This document shows positions 39,171-48,360 of a stretch of DNA of 64,000 nucleotides, piece after piece. The notes beneath the pieces were generated by a model. The model worked only from the letters and a program-made list of their open reading frames with translations, was not told where the DNA came from and searched no databases. The stretch is taken from assembly GCA_964510345.1 (NCBI GenBank), contig CAZEBB010000002.1, forward strand, positions 59,119-123,118, read 5' to 3'. How positions within the stretch are numbered: position 1 is the stretch's first letter; every line of letters starts with the position of its first letter. A program made the position numbers and the translations under genes. This DNA is from JAAYQA01 sp964510345. Lineage in GTDB: Bacteria > Bacillota > Clostridia > Tissierellales > Peptoniphilaceae.

Positions 39171-41033
39171 TTAGTCGACCAGTTCGAGGTTCAGAAGCAC
39201 TGCCGGGTTTCTCCATGTCATGAACGGAGAAGTTTCCCATCCGGAGACTCTCGTGTTGACCAACTGCCAGTTTTCACGCATATAAACCGGGATATAGGGA
39301 AGTTCGTCGTTCCAGAGTTTACCCCACTCGGTGTAGATCTCGGCACGTTTTGCCTGATCCATTTCGAGTTCACCTTCTACCAACAATCTGTCGTTTTCAG
39401 GATTGTTCCAGCCTACGGAGTTGTTTCCGCCTTCATAGATATTTTCACTGTGGAAAATTTGACGCGGCGACGGGTCTAAGCTAAGCGACCAAGCCATCGT
39501 GTACAAGTCAAAGTCTCTTTCTGCATAGATCTTTTGCGAGAATCCGGCGAACTCTTGGAAGTTCTCGTTGATCTCTACGCCGATTTGACCCCACTCTGCT
39601 TTCAGAATGGCGACGAGGACTTCTGTCCACTCGGTATCTGCATAGGTTTCGAATGCGAAGCTGAGTTTGTTGGTGCCGTCCGTGCGAACGCCGGAGCCGT
39701 CATCCATATAGCCTACAGATTCGAGTAGTTCGATCGCTTTGTCAGGATCGTATTCGTATTTGTTCAGGTCTGCTTCGAGTTCATCCGAGAATACCCAGCT
39801 GACGCGTGCGAACGGTACGTTCGGAACGACAGCGGAGCCTTGGAAGAAGTCTTCTACGAATGCATAGCGGTCAAAACCGTATGCGAGCGCTTGACGAACT
39901 TCTTTCTTTGCCAAGGACGGGTTGTCCATGTTGATTCCGATATACGCGTATCCATTGTTGTCGTAGCGTACGAGCTCAGCGAACGATGCCATGCCGGCTG
40001 CGACTTCTTCATTTTCCGGTGTGTTCGGTACGGATTCGATGACGTCGAATTCACCGTTTTGGAATGCGCTCATTTCGGTTTCTTTCGCGGTGAAGCGAAG
40101 GATCATGTTTTCAATTTTCGGTGCGCCTAAGAAATAGTTCGGGTTTGCTTTAAACTCGATGTATTCGCCGGCTGCGAAGTTAGCAAAAGTATAGGGGCCC
40201 GATCCAATCGGATTGCCGTGTTTTGCTGTCATTTGGGACAGTTTGCCCGGCTCGTATTCATATACGTGTGCGGGGAGAATGGCCATGCCCGTGTCACCTA
40301 AGTTGGTGGCATTCGCTTCGGTGAAGTTAAAGGTAACTTCATAATCGCCATTGGCGACAACGCCTGCGTACTCAACCGCTTCGCCGGTTGCTGCGGGAGC
40401 TTCAGTTTCTGCTGCAGCTTCCGTTTCAGCTTCGGTAGCGCCTTCTTCGGTTTCAGCTTCAGTGACTTCCGGTGTGATCGAGTTTTTGTACTCTTCGTAT
40501 CCGGCCAGTTTTTGCGGAATATAGCTATAACGTCCTTCATAGCTCGGGTCCGCCATTGCGCGATAGGTGAAGACTACGTCTTCAGCGGTCAACGGTTCGC
40601 CGTCCGAGAATTTGACGTCTTCTCTCAGTTTAAAGGTGATTTGTTTTCCGTCTTCGGAGATCGTCCAGCTCTCAGCGAGATGCGGGATATATTCACCGGC
40701 TTCATCGTTTGAGATCAGTCCGTCAAACACGAGTTCTACTACGTATCCGTCATATGCGGTTGAGTAATAGATCGGGTTGAAGACACCTGTGGTTTCGGCT
40801 ACGCCGACGACGATGGTGTTGTCAGCTCCAGCACGTGCTTTTGCCGGGTTGTCTCCGGCCGGTGCTGCGGCTTCCGTCGTACCCGCTTCCGTGGTACCGG
40901 CTTCCGTTGCGCCGGCTTCTGTCGCTCCGGCTTCCGTTGCGGGCGCTTCCGTTGTTGCCGGTTGCGAGCACGCCGCAAAAAGCATCGTCAACGCGAGCAG
41001 CATCGCCAGCATTACGATATACTTTCTCTTCAT
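39171..41033 (-). CDS. oppA: Oligopeptide-binding lipoprotein OppA
   Basis: A 620-residue solute-binding lipoprotein. The signal peptide ends in the lipobox LFAAC (lipid-carrying C22). A Thr-Glu-Ala-Gly repeat linker (about 28-57) precedes the SBP_bac_5 fold, with FVFTYRAM-like and WTISEDGKQITFKLRE segments. A second TE-rich stretch (about 189-219) is inserted within the folded domain, which makes the protein longer than usual. It delivers peptides to OppBCDF. Nearby 15 bp repeats show how the linker grew. Confidence 0.95.
   Translation of the reverse strand: MKRKYIVMLAMLLALTMLFAACSQPATTEAPATEAGATEAGATEAGTTEAGTTEAAAPAGDNPAKARAGADNTIVVGVAETTGVFNPIYYSTAYDGYVVELVFDGLISNDEAGEYIPHLAESWTISEDGKQITFKLREDVKFSDGEPLTAEDVVFTYRAMADPSYEGRYSYIPQKLAGYEEYKNSITPEVTEAETEEGATEAETEAAAETEAPAATGEAVEYAGVVANGDYEVTFNFTEANATNLGDTGMAILPAHVYEYEPGKLSQMTAKHGNPIGSGPYTFANFAAGEYIEFKANPNYFLGAPKIENMILRFTAKETEMSAFQNGEFDVIESVPNTPENEEVAAGMASFAELVRYDNNGYAYIGINMDNPSLAKKEVRQALAYGFDRYAFVEDFFQGSAVVPNVPFARVSWVFSDELEADLNKYEYDPDKAIELLESVGYMDDGSGVRTDGTNKLSFAFETYADTEWTEVLVAILKAEWGQIGVEINENFQEFAGFSQKIYAERDFDLYTMAWSLSLDPSPRQIFHSENIYEGGNNSVGWNNPENDRLLVEGELEMDQAKRAEIYTEWGKLWNDELPYIPVYMRENWQLVNTRVSGWETSPFMTWRNPAVLLNLELVD
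40870..40959. repeat. Six 15 bp tandem repeats in oppA linker
   Basis: Six head-to-tail 15 bp units (40870, 40885, 40900, 40915, 40930, 40945), each starting GCTTCCG or GCTTCTG on the plus strand, encode the TEAGA-type linker repeat. The repeat unit is a whole number of codons, so copy changes keep the frame. Confidence 0.9.
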
Positions 41034-41367
41034 AGGTTTGTACTCCCCCTTTTTTCTATTTCCGACGCGTTGGTCGGCCTCCTGCGAACTCTATATATTC
41101 ATCGCAAGTTATTGATATTATAAATCAAATTTACAAAAATATCAACAACTTATGCGCAGTAAGGCAGTTTTGCCTGTATATATATACATTATTTCTCACA
41201 CTGATTGATCATTTGTTTTCGAAGATTTTCACAAATAAGAACTTCCTGTTATTGATATCGTTGAAAAATCGCATTCATGGCGCTTCCTTTTTCGCTTTGA
41301 TCTCTCACAGTATTTTGTGGGTCTTTTTGTTCATCTTTCGATAAAAAAATGAATACAAAATGTGCGG
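41034..41367. other. Intergenic region oppA-DegV
   Basis: It contains the opp promoter at 41117-41145 and a small AGGCA/TGCCT hairpin near 41163-41176 upstream of it. I see no gene, terminator or riboswitch that I can support. Confidence 0.65.
41117..41145 (-). promoter_or_regulatory. Promoter of the opp operon
   Basis: TTGATA (41140-41145), exactly 17 bp, perfect TATAAT (41117-41122) on the minus strand, about 80 bp before oppA. Confidence 0.8.
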
Positions 41368-42198
41368 CTAAAACGATATCACGATCCCCCCCTGGTTCGC
41401 GTACAGCGAGCTCAGGACTTTCATGCCGGTTAATTCAATGCGTAAGAAATCGTATTGTTCTTCAATCGACGTAATCAGCTGTTCCGCTACCGCCTTCGCA
41501 TTGCAATGTGAGACGTATAGGATTCTCTCGGCTGCCGTGATTCCCTGCTCACCGATCGCTGCGATCAGCTTCTGATAGGCGTTTTTGCGACCACGCGCCA
41601 TTTGGTAGAGATGGATCTCCCCTTCTGTCGCACGCATGACCGGCATCATGGAAAGCGCTCCTGCGATCGCCCCTTTCCATCGGCTGACGCGTCCGTTTTT
41701 CACTAAGTTCTCCAGACTCTCCAGCACGAAAAGGGTGTGCGAGGAAGCGATCTTCGCTTCTACCTTTTCCACAATCTCTTCAAACGAAAGGTTTTCTCGG
41801 ATGGCATCGGCAATTGACTTCCCAACCAAGGTCTCCCCGCAAACGGCGGACAGGGAGTCAAATACATGGACCTTTACATTTCCCTCTTCTTCCGCCATTT
41901 CCTTTGCCAACATGGCATTGTTGTAGGAAGCGCTTAGTTGAGAAGACAATGTGACGACGAAGACTTCCTCTGCGCCTTGGTACGCCTCCAAATAGGAAGC
42001 CGGCGTCGGCGCTGCCGATTTCGGCGCATCCGGATAGGCTTTCATCGTGGCCAGAAATTCCTTCTGATCGACGGTCCCGTCATCGACGTAGGATTTCTCG
42101 CCTACGTCGATATAAAACGGTACAAAATGTACCTCAATTTCTTCAGAGAGCGCATCGTTGAGTTCCAGTGAACTGTCTGCTACAATTTTTCGTTTCAT
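41368..42198 (-). CDS. DegV family fatty-acid-binding protein (second copy)
   Basis: A 276-residue DegV protein. It opens KRKIVADSSLEL with the DSS motif, followed by APTPASYLEAYQGAEEVFVVTLSSQLSASYNNA and NGRVSRWKGA in the usual places. It overlaps the glmM stop as ATGA. It is only distantly similar to the DegV protein at 5258; two such proteins often bind different fatty acids for FakA. Confidence 0.9.
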   Translation of the reverse strand: MKRKIVADSSLELNDALSEEIEVHFVPFYIDVGEKSYVDDGTVDQKEFLATMKAYPDAPKSAAPTPASYLEAYQGAEEVFVVTLSSQLSASYNNAMLAKEMAEEEGNVKVHVFDSLSAVCGETLVGKSIADAIRENLSFEEIVEKVEAKIASSHTLFVLESLENLVKNGRVSRWKGAIAGALSMMPVMRATEGEIHLYQMARGRKNAYQKLIAAIGEQGITAAERILYVSHCNAKAVAEQLITSIEEQYDFLRIELTGMKVLSSLYANQGGIVISF

Positions 42199-43538
42199 TG
42201 TCCGAACCTCTCTTCGATTAATTTAGCGAGCGTTTGCGCATCCTGCTCCATGCGTTCCAAATCATCGCCTTCCAGCATCACGCGCACGAGGGGCTCTGTC
42301 CCCGACGGACGGATCAAAACGCGGCCGGCCCCATGATAGGACTCCTCCAGTACGGTAATAGCATCTTGGATGGCGATATCATCTACATAATTGTTTTTCT
42401 TGTCCGCTGCGACTCTCGCGTTGATGAGGACTTGCGGATACGAGTGCATGAGTCCGTTCATCTGGCTCATCGGCTTCTGATCTAAAAGCGAGATTTCTAC
42501 GAGTTTGAGAGCGGTAAGAAGACCATCTCCCGTCGTGTTGTGCGATAGGAAGATGATATGACCGGATTGCTCACCTCCTAATACATACCCCAAACGCTTC
42601 ATATCTTCCAAGACATATCGGTCGCCGACTTTCGATTTATAGATGGCGATGCCTTCGTTCTTACAAAACTGGTCCAGCCCGATATTGGTCATGACGGTTC
42701 CGACAATTCCGTTGCCATTGAGCTCGCCTTTTTTCTTCATGTATCGGCTGACCGCCGCCAGAATATGGTCACCGTCCATAATCTCGCCCTTGTCATCGAC
42801 CGCGATCACGCGGTCCCCGTCACCGTCAAATGAAAATCCGCAGTGGCTGTTGGACTTGGTTACGAGTTTTTGGATAATGCCCGGATTGGTGGAGCCGCAG
42901 TTGTCGTTGATGTTCATGCCGTCCGGCTCGCGATTCGTCACGATGACCTTCGCGCCGAGCTCTTCAAAAACCTGCGGAGCGATATTCGAATTTGCGCCGT
43001 GCCCGCAGTCGAGTGCAACGGTAACGCCCAACAGACTCTTGGAGATGGAGGACTTCAAAAAATCTTTGTAGCGGTCGACAGCATCCGGCATGGGATAGAC
43101 AGATCCGATCGCTTTCCCCGTCAGCGGTTCGCGGTCCGCCGGGTGATCGATATGGCTTTCGATCTCCAGTTCGACGTCATCAGGCAATTTATACCCATCG
43201 CCTCCGAAAAGTTTGATCCCGTTGTACTCCCCCGGATTATGGGATGCGGAGATGACGACGCCGGCACATGCATCCGAGTTTTTCGTCAGATAGGCGACCG
43301 CAGGAGTCGGTACGACGCCTAAGGTATAGACATCGAGGCCACCGGCAGTCAGTCCGGCGATCAGTGCCGCTTCGAGCATATCGCCCGACTTTCTCGTGTC
43401 TTTGCCAATATAAACATCACGAGCTTGCGGGCTCGCCAACACTTCCGCTGTTGCTAAGCCCACGCGATAGGCCATGGTCGGCGTCAGCTCTTTTCCTGCG
43501 ACGCCACGGATTCCATCCGTACCAAAGTATTTTGCCAT
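42195..43538 (-). CDS. glmM: Phosphoglucosamine mutase
   Basis: A 447-residue phosphohexomutase making glucosamine-1-phosphate for cell-wall precursors. The phosphoserine is S99 in ISASHNP; the metal loop is DGDGDRV and the sugar-phosphate-binding RPSGTEP lies near the C-terminus. In many Firmicutes it follows cdaA-cdaR; here those genes lie nearly 9 kb away with unrelated genes between. Confidence 0.97.
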   Translation of the reverse strand: MAKYFGTDGIRGVAGKELTPTMAYRVGLATAEVLASPQARDVYIGKDTRKSGDMLEAALIAGLTAGGLDVYTLGVVPTPAVAYLTKNSDACAGVVISASHNPGEYNGIKLFGGDGYKLPDDVELEIESHIDHPADREPLTGKAIGSVYPMPDAVDRYKDFLKSSISKSLLGVTVALDCGHGANSNIAPQVFEELGAKVIVTNREPDGMNINDNCGSTNPGIIQKLVTKSNSHCGFSFDGDGDRVIAVDDKGEIMDGDHILAAVSRYMKKKGELNGNGIVGTVMTNIGLDQFCKNEGIAIYKSKVGDRYVLEDMKRLGYVLGGEQSGHIIFLSHNTTGDGLLTALKLVEISLLDQKPMSQMNGLMHSYPQVLINARVAADKKNNYVDDIAIQDAITVLEESYHGAGRVLIRPSGTEPLVRVMLEGDDLERMEQDAQTLAKLIEERFGQ

Positions 43539-44906
43539 CTACTGCCTCCTTAAAGCCTCCAGAATTTTTTGACACAGTATGTCTTTATGATTCAAGTCGG
43601 GATCGTCCTGTACCATTTCCATCGCGCGCGTAAGCCATTCTCCGATCGCTTGTCCTTGCGGAATGCCCATGTTCATCAGGTCGTGTCCGTTAATTGCCAA
43701 TTGTTTTTTTTGATAGGGTTCGCCCTTTGTCAGTATTTCTTCGAGCAGAATGCGGCCGGCTGACACATTGGCCGTCCCTTGATTAGACGCACACAAGCAG
43801 TCCGCTTCCTGTAAGTCGAAGAGTTTTCGTAGAGTCCCCTCCCCGATTTTTTGCAGCAGCCGCTTGAGCGACTTGTTCGTATACGCATTACAGTTGGCCA
43901 TATGACGGCCAATGAGGTGCTCCACTTCTTCGATGCGCTTGAGCGGTAGCCTGAGCGCACGCAGTTGCTCTCCGGCCATCTGGGCGGACAACTGATCGTG
44001 TCCGTAGAAGTGAGCGATCCCCTTTTCATCGATAAACTTCGTCTCCAATTTCCCTGCGTCATGATAGAGCGCCGCCCAACGCGTTTCAATATCATTCGGT
44101 ACTTTGTCCAATACGCAGAGCGTGTGTTCGTAGAGCGTCAGGTGATGATACGGCGTATCTTGCGAAAAGCCGACCATCTCCTCCAAAAACGGAAAGAGGA
44201 CTGCTTGTAAACCTGATTTTTGCAGCAAGTGAAATGCGAGAGACGGGGTTTCATCAAGTAGGATTTTCTCCATCTCCTGCGCGATCCGCTCCGGGCTGAC
44301 CCTGCGTAGCTGCTCGGCGAAATGCCGGCAAGCCCCCATAAACGCATCATCCGGTCGCAAATGGTATCGGCTCGCAAATCGAATGCCACGGAGCATGCGC
44401 AGCGCATCTTCTCGGATCCGTTCGCTCGCATCACCTACCATTTTTAACTGCTTTAATGACAGATCAAGGCTTCCGCCAAACGGATCGATCAATCCGCGTT
44501 CCGGGTGCCAGGCCATGGCGTTCACGGTAAAATCTCTGCGGGATAGGTCCTCCTCCAGTGAGCTCGTAAAAGAGACGGTGTCCGGGTGACGGTGATCCTG
44601 ATAATCACCTTCTGTGCGATATGTCGTAATCTCGACGGTGCGGTCATCGCTTACCACGCCGATGGTTCCGAATGCTTTTCCAATTGTAACACATCGGTAA
44701 CCGCAAAAAACCCTCAGTATTTCATCGGGTACCGCCTGTGTCGCGATATCGTAATCATGCGGGGTGAGTCCTAACAGTTGATCGCGAACACAGCCGCCCA
44801 CCAATACGGCTTCATATCCAGCCGCCTGTAATTGTGCTAATAGGTGCAGCACGTCGACCGGTGCGCTCACCTCATCTAATCGATTCTTGTATCCGATGCG
44901 GAGCAC
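43539..44906 (-). CDS. cca: CCA-adding tRNA nucleotidyltransferase
   Basis: A 455-residue class II nucleotidyltransferase. The head contains GGCVRDQLLG and DYDIAT with catalytic aspartates and RRDFTVNAMAW, and a C-terminal HD domain (HDAGK, about residue 255). The start is GTG, placed six bases after AAGGA. It repairs or adds the 3' CCA of tRNA. It is the first gene before glmM, with the stop directly adjoining its start region. Confidence 0.93.
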   Translation of the reverse strand: MLRIGYKNRLDEVSAPVDVLHLLAQLQAAGYEAVLVGGCVRDQLLGLTPHDYDIATQAVPDEILRVFCGYRCVTIGKAFGTIGVVSDDRTVEITTYRTEGDYQDHRHPDTVSFTSSLEEDLSRRDFTVNAMAWHPERGLIDPFGGSLDLSLKQLKMVGDASERIREDALRMLRGIRFASRYHLRPDDAFMGACRHFAEQLRRVSPERIAQEMEKILLDETPSLAFHLLQKSGLQAVLFPFLEEMVGFSQDTPYHHLTLYEHTLCVLDKVPNDIETRWAALYHDAGKLETKFIDEKGIAHFYGHDQLSAQMAGEQLRALRLPLKRIEEVEHLIGRHMANCNAYTNKSLKRLLQKIGEGTLRKLFDLQEADCLCASNQGTANVSAGRILLEEILTKGEPYQKKQLAINGHDLMNMGIPQGQAIGEWLTRAMEMVQDDPDLNHKDILCQKILEALRRQ

Positions 44907-45020
44907 CCCCCGTCCTTCGCAGTCAAAAAAACGAATTGCGATTTTTTTCTATTATATCATAGGTTGCACTGTTGTACGTAGAATCGAGCCGTTTCACTTG
45001 TCTCAATTATCGTTTCTATA

Positions 45021-45070
45021 AAAAAGCACCTCCCTCCAAAAGACAAGGCTTGTCTATTGGGGGAAGGTGC
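45021..45070 (-). terminator. Terminator of the ptb-buk-oxoacid oxidoreductase operon
   Basis: A long hairpin, GCACCT...AGGTGC with inner CCCTCC/GGGGG-type pairs (45026-45070), followed on the minus strand by six T residues. Confidence 0.8.
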
Positions 45071-45087
45071 GAATTCGTAAGGCTAAC

Positions 45088-45639
45088 TTAGGCTTCCTGC
45101 AAGGCCACGCTGCGCGCTCCGGCTTTCATCGCCTGTTCATTCATCGGCAACAGTCGCGCCCTCTTTTCACCGAAGACTTTCGTGAAGACTTTGATGATGG
45201 TGTCGGGATCGACGATGTCCGCATTCTCCAACACCGCACCGAGCATGACCATATTGGCCGTTCTCGGATTACCGGTTTCTTCCACGGCGATGTCGTTAAC
45301 GGGAACATAGATCGCCTCTACATCGTCTCTCTTCACTTTGGATTGTACGAGCGACGAGTTGATGAATAACTTGGCGCCCGGAAGAGCAAGTTCTTCGAAC
45401 TTTTCAAGTGCGAGTTGGTTCATCAATACGGCAACATCATAACGGTGCACCGTCGGTGCGCCGATCGGGTCATCGGATACGATGACGGAGCAGTTGGCCG
45501 TACCGCCACGCATTTCAGGACCATACGACGGCAACCAGGATACGTGTTTTCCTTCTACCATTCCGGCGTAGGACACCAATTGGCCCATCGCCATGATGCC
45601 TTGTCCACCGAAACCGGCCATAATAATTTTATATTCCAT
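45088..45639 (-). CDS. 2-oxoacid:ferredoxin oxidoreductase, gamma subunit
   Basis: A 183-residue gamma subunit. GFGGQGIMAMGQLVSYAG is the canonical opening, followed by WLPSYGPEMRGGTANCSVIVSD and MNQLALEKF. It binds CoA in the four-subunit enzymes. It is the last gene of the operon and its ATG overlaps the beta subunit stop by one base. Confidence 0.93.
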   Translation of the reverse strand: MEYKIIMAGFGGQGIMAMGQLVSYAGMVEGKHVSWLPSYGPEMRGGTANCSVIVSDDPIGAPTVHRYDVAVLMNQLALEKFEELALPGAKLFINSSLVQSKVKRDDVEAIYVPVNDIAVEETGNPRTANMVMLGAVLENADIVDPDTIIKVFTKVFGEKRARLLPMNEQAMKAGARSVALQEA

Positions 45640-46385
45640 TATTTCGACTCCTCCTCATCCTTGAATTTTCCAAGGGGATAGTACGGAATCATATTGTCTT
45701 CCAGCCATGTAAGGGCTTCTGTCGGGTGCAAACCCCAGTTGGTCGGACAGGTGGAGAGCACTTCTACGATTCCGAAGCCGCGTCCTTCAATCTGACACTT
45801 GAAGCAATTCATGATCGCCTTTTTCGCTTTGCGGATATTGGCAGGATTGTGAACGGATACGCGCTCAACATACTTTGCTCCGTCGATCGTCGCCAAAAGC
45901 TCGCTCATTCGGATCGGTCGACCGCTGTGATGGATGTCGCGGCCGGCCGGCGATGTCGTCGTTTTTTGGCCGATCAGCGAGGTCGGTGCCATTTGTCCGC
46001 CGGTCATTCCATAGATGGCGTTGTTGATAAAGATCGTCGAAATGCGCTCGCCTCTATGCGCCGCCTGTACGATTTCAGCCGTACCGATGGAAGCTAAGTC
46101 ACCGTCGCCTTGGTACGTGAAGACAAAGTTGTCGGGCAGTACGCGCTTGACGCCGGTAGCCAGCGCCGGAGCTCTACCGTGCGCCGCTTCCTGCATATCG
46201 CAATTGAAGTAATTGTAAGCCAATACCGAGCATCCGACCGGTGCGATACCGATCGCATCGCCCAGCACACCTAATTCAACGAGGCACTCTGCCACCAATT
46301 TGTGGACGACGCCATGGGTGCATCCCGGGCAATAGTGAGTCTTGGCTTCTGTCAGTCCTCTGGATCTTTCATAAACAATCGTCAT
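45639..46385 (-). CDS. 2-oxoacid:ferredoxin oxidoreductase, beta subunit
   Basis: A 248-residue thiamine-diphosphate-binding subunit. CPGCTHG and the TPP motif GDGDLASIGTAEIVQAA, followed by NNAIYGMTGGQMAPTS, identify it. With alpha, gamma and the ferredoxin-like delta it decarboxylates 2-oxoacids to acyl-CoA and reduces ferredoxin. KorB/VorA-type; the exact substrate cannot be read. Confidence 0.93.
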   Translation of the reverse strand: MTIVYERSRGLTEAKTHYCPGCTHGVVHKLVAECLVELGVLGDAIGIAPVGCSVLAYNYFNCDMQEAAHGRAPALATGVKRVLPDNFVFTYQGDGDLASIGTAEIVQAAHRGERISTIFINNAIYGMTGGQMAPTSLIGQKTTTSPAGRDIHHSGRPIRMSELLATIDGAKYVERVSVHNPANIRKAKKAIMNCFKCQIEGRGFGIVEVLSTCPTNWGLHPTEALTWLEDNMIPYYPLGKFKDEEESK

Positions 46386-47443
46386 GCGATTTCCTCCATC
46401 TTCCTCTTCGCTTCTGCTACGATATCTTCTGCAATTGGAATCATTCCGCCATAACGGCCATAGTGATACACGGGCATTTTGCCTTGTACGCCGATGCGAA
46501 CATCATCGATCATCTGCCCGGTATTCATTTCTACGGTAATGGCAAATTTCACCTTGTCCGACAGCCCTTCGAATGTGCTGTAGGGGAACGGCCATAGGGT
46601 GATCGGGCGAATCAAGCCCACTTTATAGCCTTCTGCGCGTAACATTTCGATCGCGGTTTTCGTGATGCGAGCCGTCGTGCCGAAAGCGGCAAAGATGAAA
46701 TCGGCATCTTCCAGGCCGTCGGTTTCTACGCGAACCTCATTTTCCGTAATCGCTTTGTATTTCTCAATCAGGTGTAAGTTATGCTCTTCTAAAATTTCAG
46801 GTTTTAAGTACAGGGAGTTGATAATGTTCGGTTTTCTTTTTTCTTTGGTCCCGGTGCTCGCCCAATCGATCCCGTATTTCATCGTCGTATCGTGCTCGGG
46901 GAATTCCACCGGCTCCATCATTTGGCCCAGCATACCATCGGCGCAAAGGACGACCGGATTGCGATATTTTTCCGCTAAGTCAAAGCTCTCCATGATGAGC
47001 TCTACCATCTCCTGAATCGTGGACGGAGCGAGTGCAATCGTACGGTAGTCGCCGTTGCCGCCGCCTCTTGTGACCATAAAATAGTCCGTTTGTGAAGGTT
47101 GAATACTGCCAAGGCCCGGGCCACCGCGCATGACATTGACGATCAGTGCGGGAAGTTCCGCTCCGGCGATATAGGACATCCCTTCTTGTTTCAGCGCAAA
47201 TCCGGGAGAGGAGGTACTCGTCATCACGCGTGCTCCGGCTCCGGCAGCACCGTAAATCATGTTGATCGCGGCCACTTCCGACTCCGCTTGTAAGAATACG
47301 CCGCCGATCTTCGGCAACTCTCTGGACATGTATTCCGGCAATTCACTTTGCGGGGTAATGGGATATCCGAAGAAATATCTGCATCCGGCTGCGATGGCAG
47401 CGGCTCCGATTGCCTCGTTCCCTTTCATCAGTACTTTGTTCAT
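46382..47443 (-). CDS. 2-oxoacid:ferredoxin oxidoreductase, alpha subunit
   Basis: A 353-residue alpha subunit. I start at the ATG at 47443 (MNKVLMKGNEAIG), which overlaps the ferredoxin stop as ATGA. KGNEAIGAAAIAAGCRYFFGYPITPQSELPEYM is the typical opening and GSIQPSQTDYFMVTRGGGNGDY follows. VorB/KorA-type. Confidence 0.94.
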   Translation of the reverse strand: MNKVLMKGNEAIGAAAIAAGCRYFFGYPITPQSELPEYMSRELPKIGGVFLQAESEVAAINMIYGAAGAGARVMTSTSSPGFALKQEGMSYIAGAELPALIVNVMRGGPGLGSIQPSQTDYFMVTRGGGNGDYRTIALAPSTIQEMVELIMESFDLAEKYRNPVVLCADGMLGQMMEPVEFPEHDTTMKYGIDWASTGTKEKRKPNIINSLYLKPEILEEHNLHLIEKYKAITENEVRVETDGLEDADFIFAAFGTTARITKTAIEMLRAEGYKVGLIRPITLWPFPYSTFEGLSDKVKFAITVEMNTGQMIDDVRIGVQGKMPVYHYGRYGGMIPIAEDIVAEAKRKMEEIA

Positions 47444-47667
47444 GCATTCTCCTCCAGTCTTTCCACGGTGATCACCGAATCCGGGCACATGATCGCACAA
47501 CTTCCGCAGGCGATACACTTATCGGGCTCGACAACACCTGCCGGATGGTAGCCGTTTTCGTTGATTCGTTGATTGTCCATCGCAAGGATATGAACCGGGC
47601 ACACCTTCACGCACAGTTCGCATCCCTTGCAGTATTTTTCATTAAAGGTAACTCGACCTTTTGCCAT
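47440..47667 (-). CDS. Ferredoxin-like delta subunit, 2x[4Fe-4S]
   Basis: A 75-residue protein with two CxxCxxCxxxCP motifs: CKGCELCVKVCP (about 13-24) and CIACGSCAIMCP (about 51-62). It is the electron-carrying delta subunit of the oxidoreductase encoded immediately downstream. Confidence 0.95.
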   Translation of the reverse strand: MAKGRVTFNEKYCKGCELCVKVCPVHILAMDNQRINENGYHPAGVVEPDKCIACGSCAIMCPDSVITVERLEENA

Positions 47668-47676
47668 ATTTTCCTC

Positions 47677-48360
47677 CTATAGCATCCATGATTCGCGCAG
47701 CGACAGTTCCAAAGGCAGTACGATCGGCTGCAGTTCCTCCGGTAATTCCGGTGCGATTTTATCCCACACGGAAATGTATCGCAGCGGAAGAGTCGTCTGT
47801 TTTGAAACCGCTTCGCATAATTCCTGACCGTACATTACATCTTCTATCGTAGTGGCTTTCAGCATATGCGTTGAATTGATCAAGCCCGTCACGGGGATTT
47901 GTGTAAACGCTTCCGTCCGACGCAAGAAATCTTCAACCTGCTCCACTGTCTGTGTTTCCGGGCGGTTGCGATTGATGACAAAAAAGTGATCACAGCCCTG
48001 TGCAAGGATCTGTTTTCTGAATTGTCCGAGCACTTTCGCACCGTCGGGATTTCCTCCAATGTCCATGATCAACGCATAGCGCCGGTCTTCTAAGGGCTTG
48101 AGAACATCCGCCGAAATCGCCGGCACATCAATCGAGCTGATGGCCTGATTGCCGGAAAGAAGTTCAATCCCTTCAGCCGCTAGGCGAGCGGTTTGCTCGC
48201 GCGAGCGGAAATACGTGTTGATGACGTCGAGATCGGCGATCGCCGTTCTCTCAGCATGCTTCGTGACGAGCCGTGCGTAGTTGAGGGCAAATTCTGTCTT
48301 TCCGGATCCGAAGTGCCCCGTAATGACGCGGATCCTCTTGTCATTGCTTACATCAGGCAT
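47677..48360 (-). CDS. P-loop ATPase of unknown role in the oxidoreductase operon
   Basis: A 227-residue nucleotide-binding protein. The P-loop is GHFGSGKTEF (about residues 15-24), followed by AIADLDVINTYFRSREQ and a Walker B-like LIMDIGGNPDG. The fold looks like the CooC/MinD/ArsA-type SIMIBI group. Its fixed place between buk and the delta subunit, overlapping buk by 8 bp, suggests a role in maturation or regulation of the oxidoreductase. I know of no assigned function. Confidence 0.75.
   Translation of the reverse strand: MPDVSNDKRIRVITGHFGSGKTEFALNYARLVTKHAERTAIADLDVINTYFRSREQTARLAAEGIELLSGNQAISSIDVPAISADVLKPLEDRRYALIMDIGGNPDGAKVLGQFRKQILAQGCDHFFVINRNRPETQTVEQVEDFLRRTEAFTQIPVTGLINSTHMLKATTIEDVMYGQELCEAVSKQTTLPLRYISVWDKIAPELPEELQPIVLPLELSLRESWML

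Noticed and set aside
41285..41345. A possible plus-strand terminator (CACA...TGTG then T-run)
   Set aside because: The stem is too short and no plus-strand gene ends before it.
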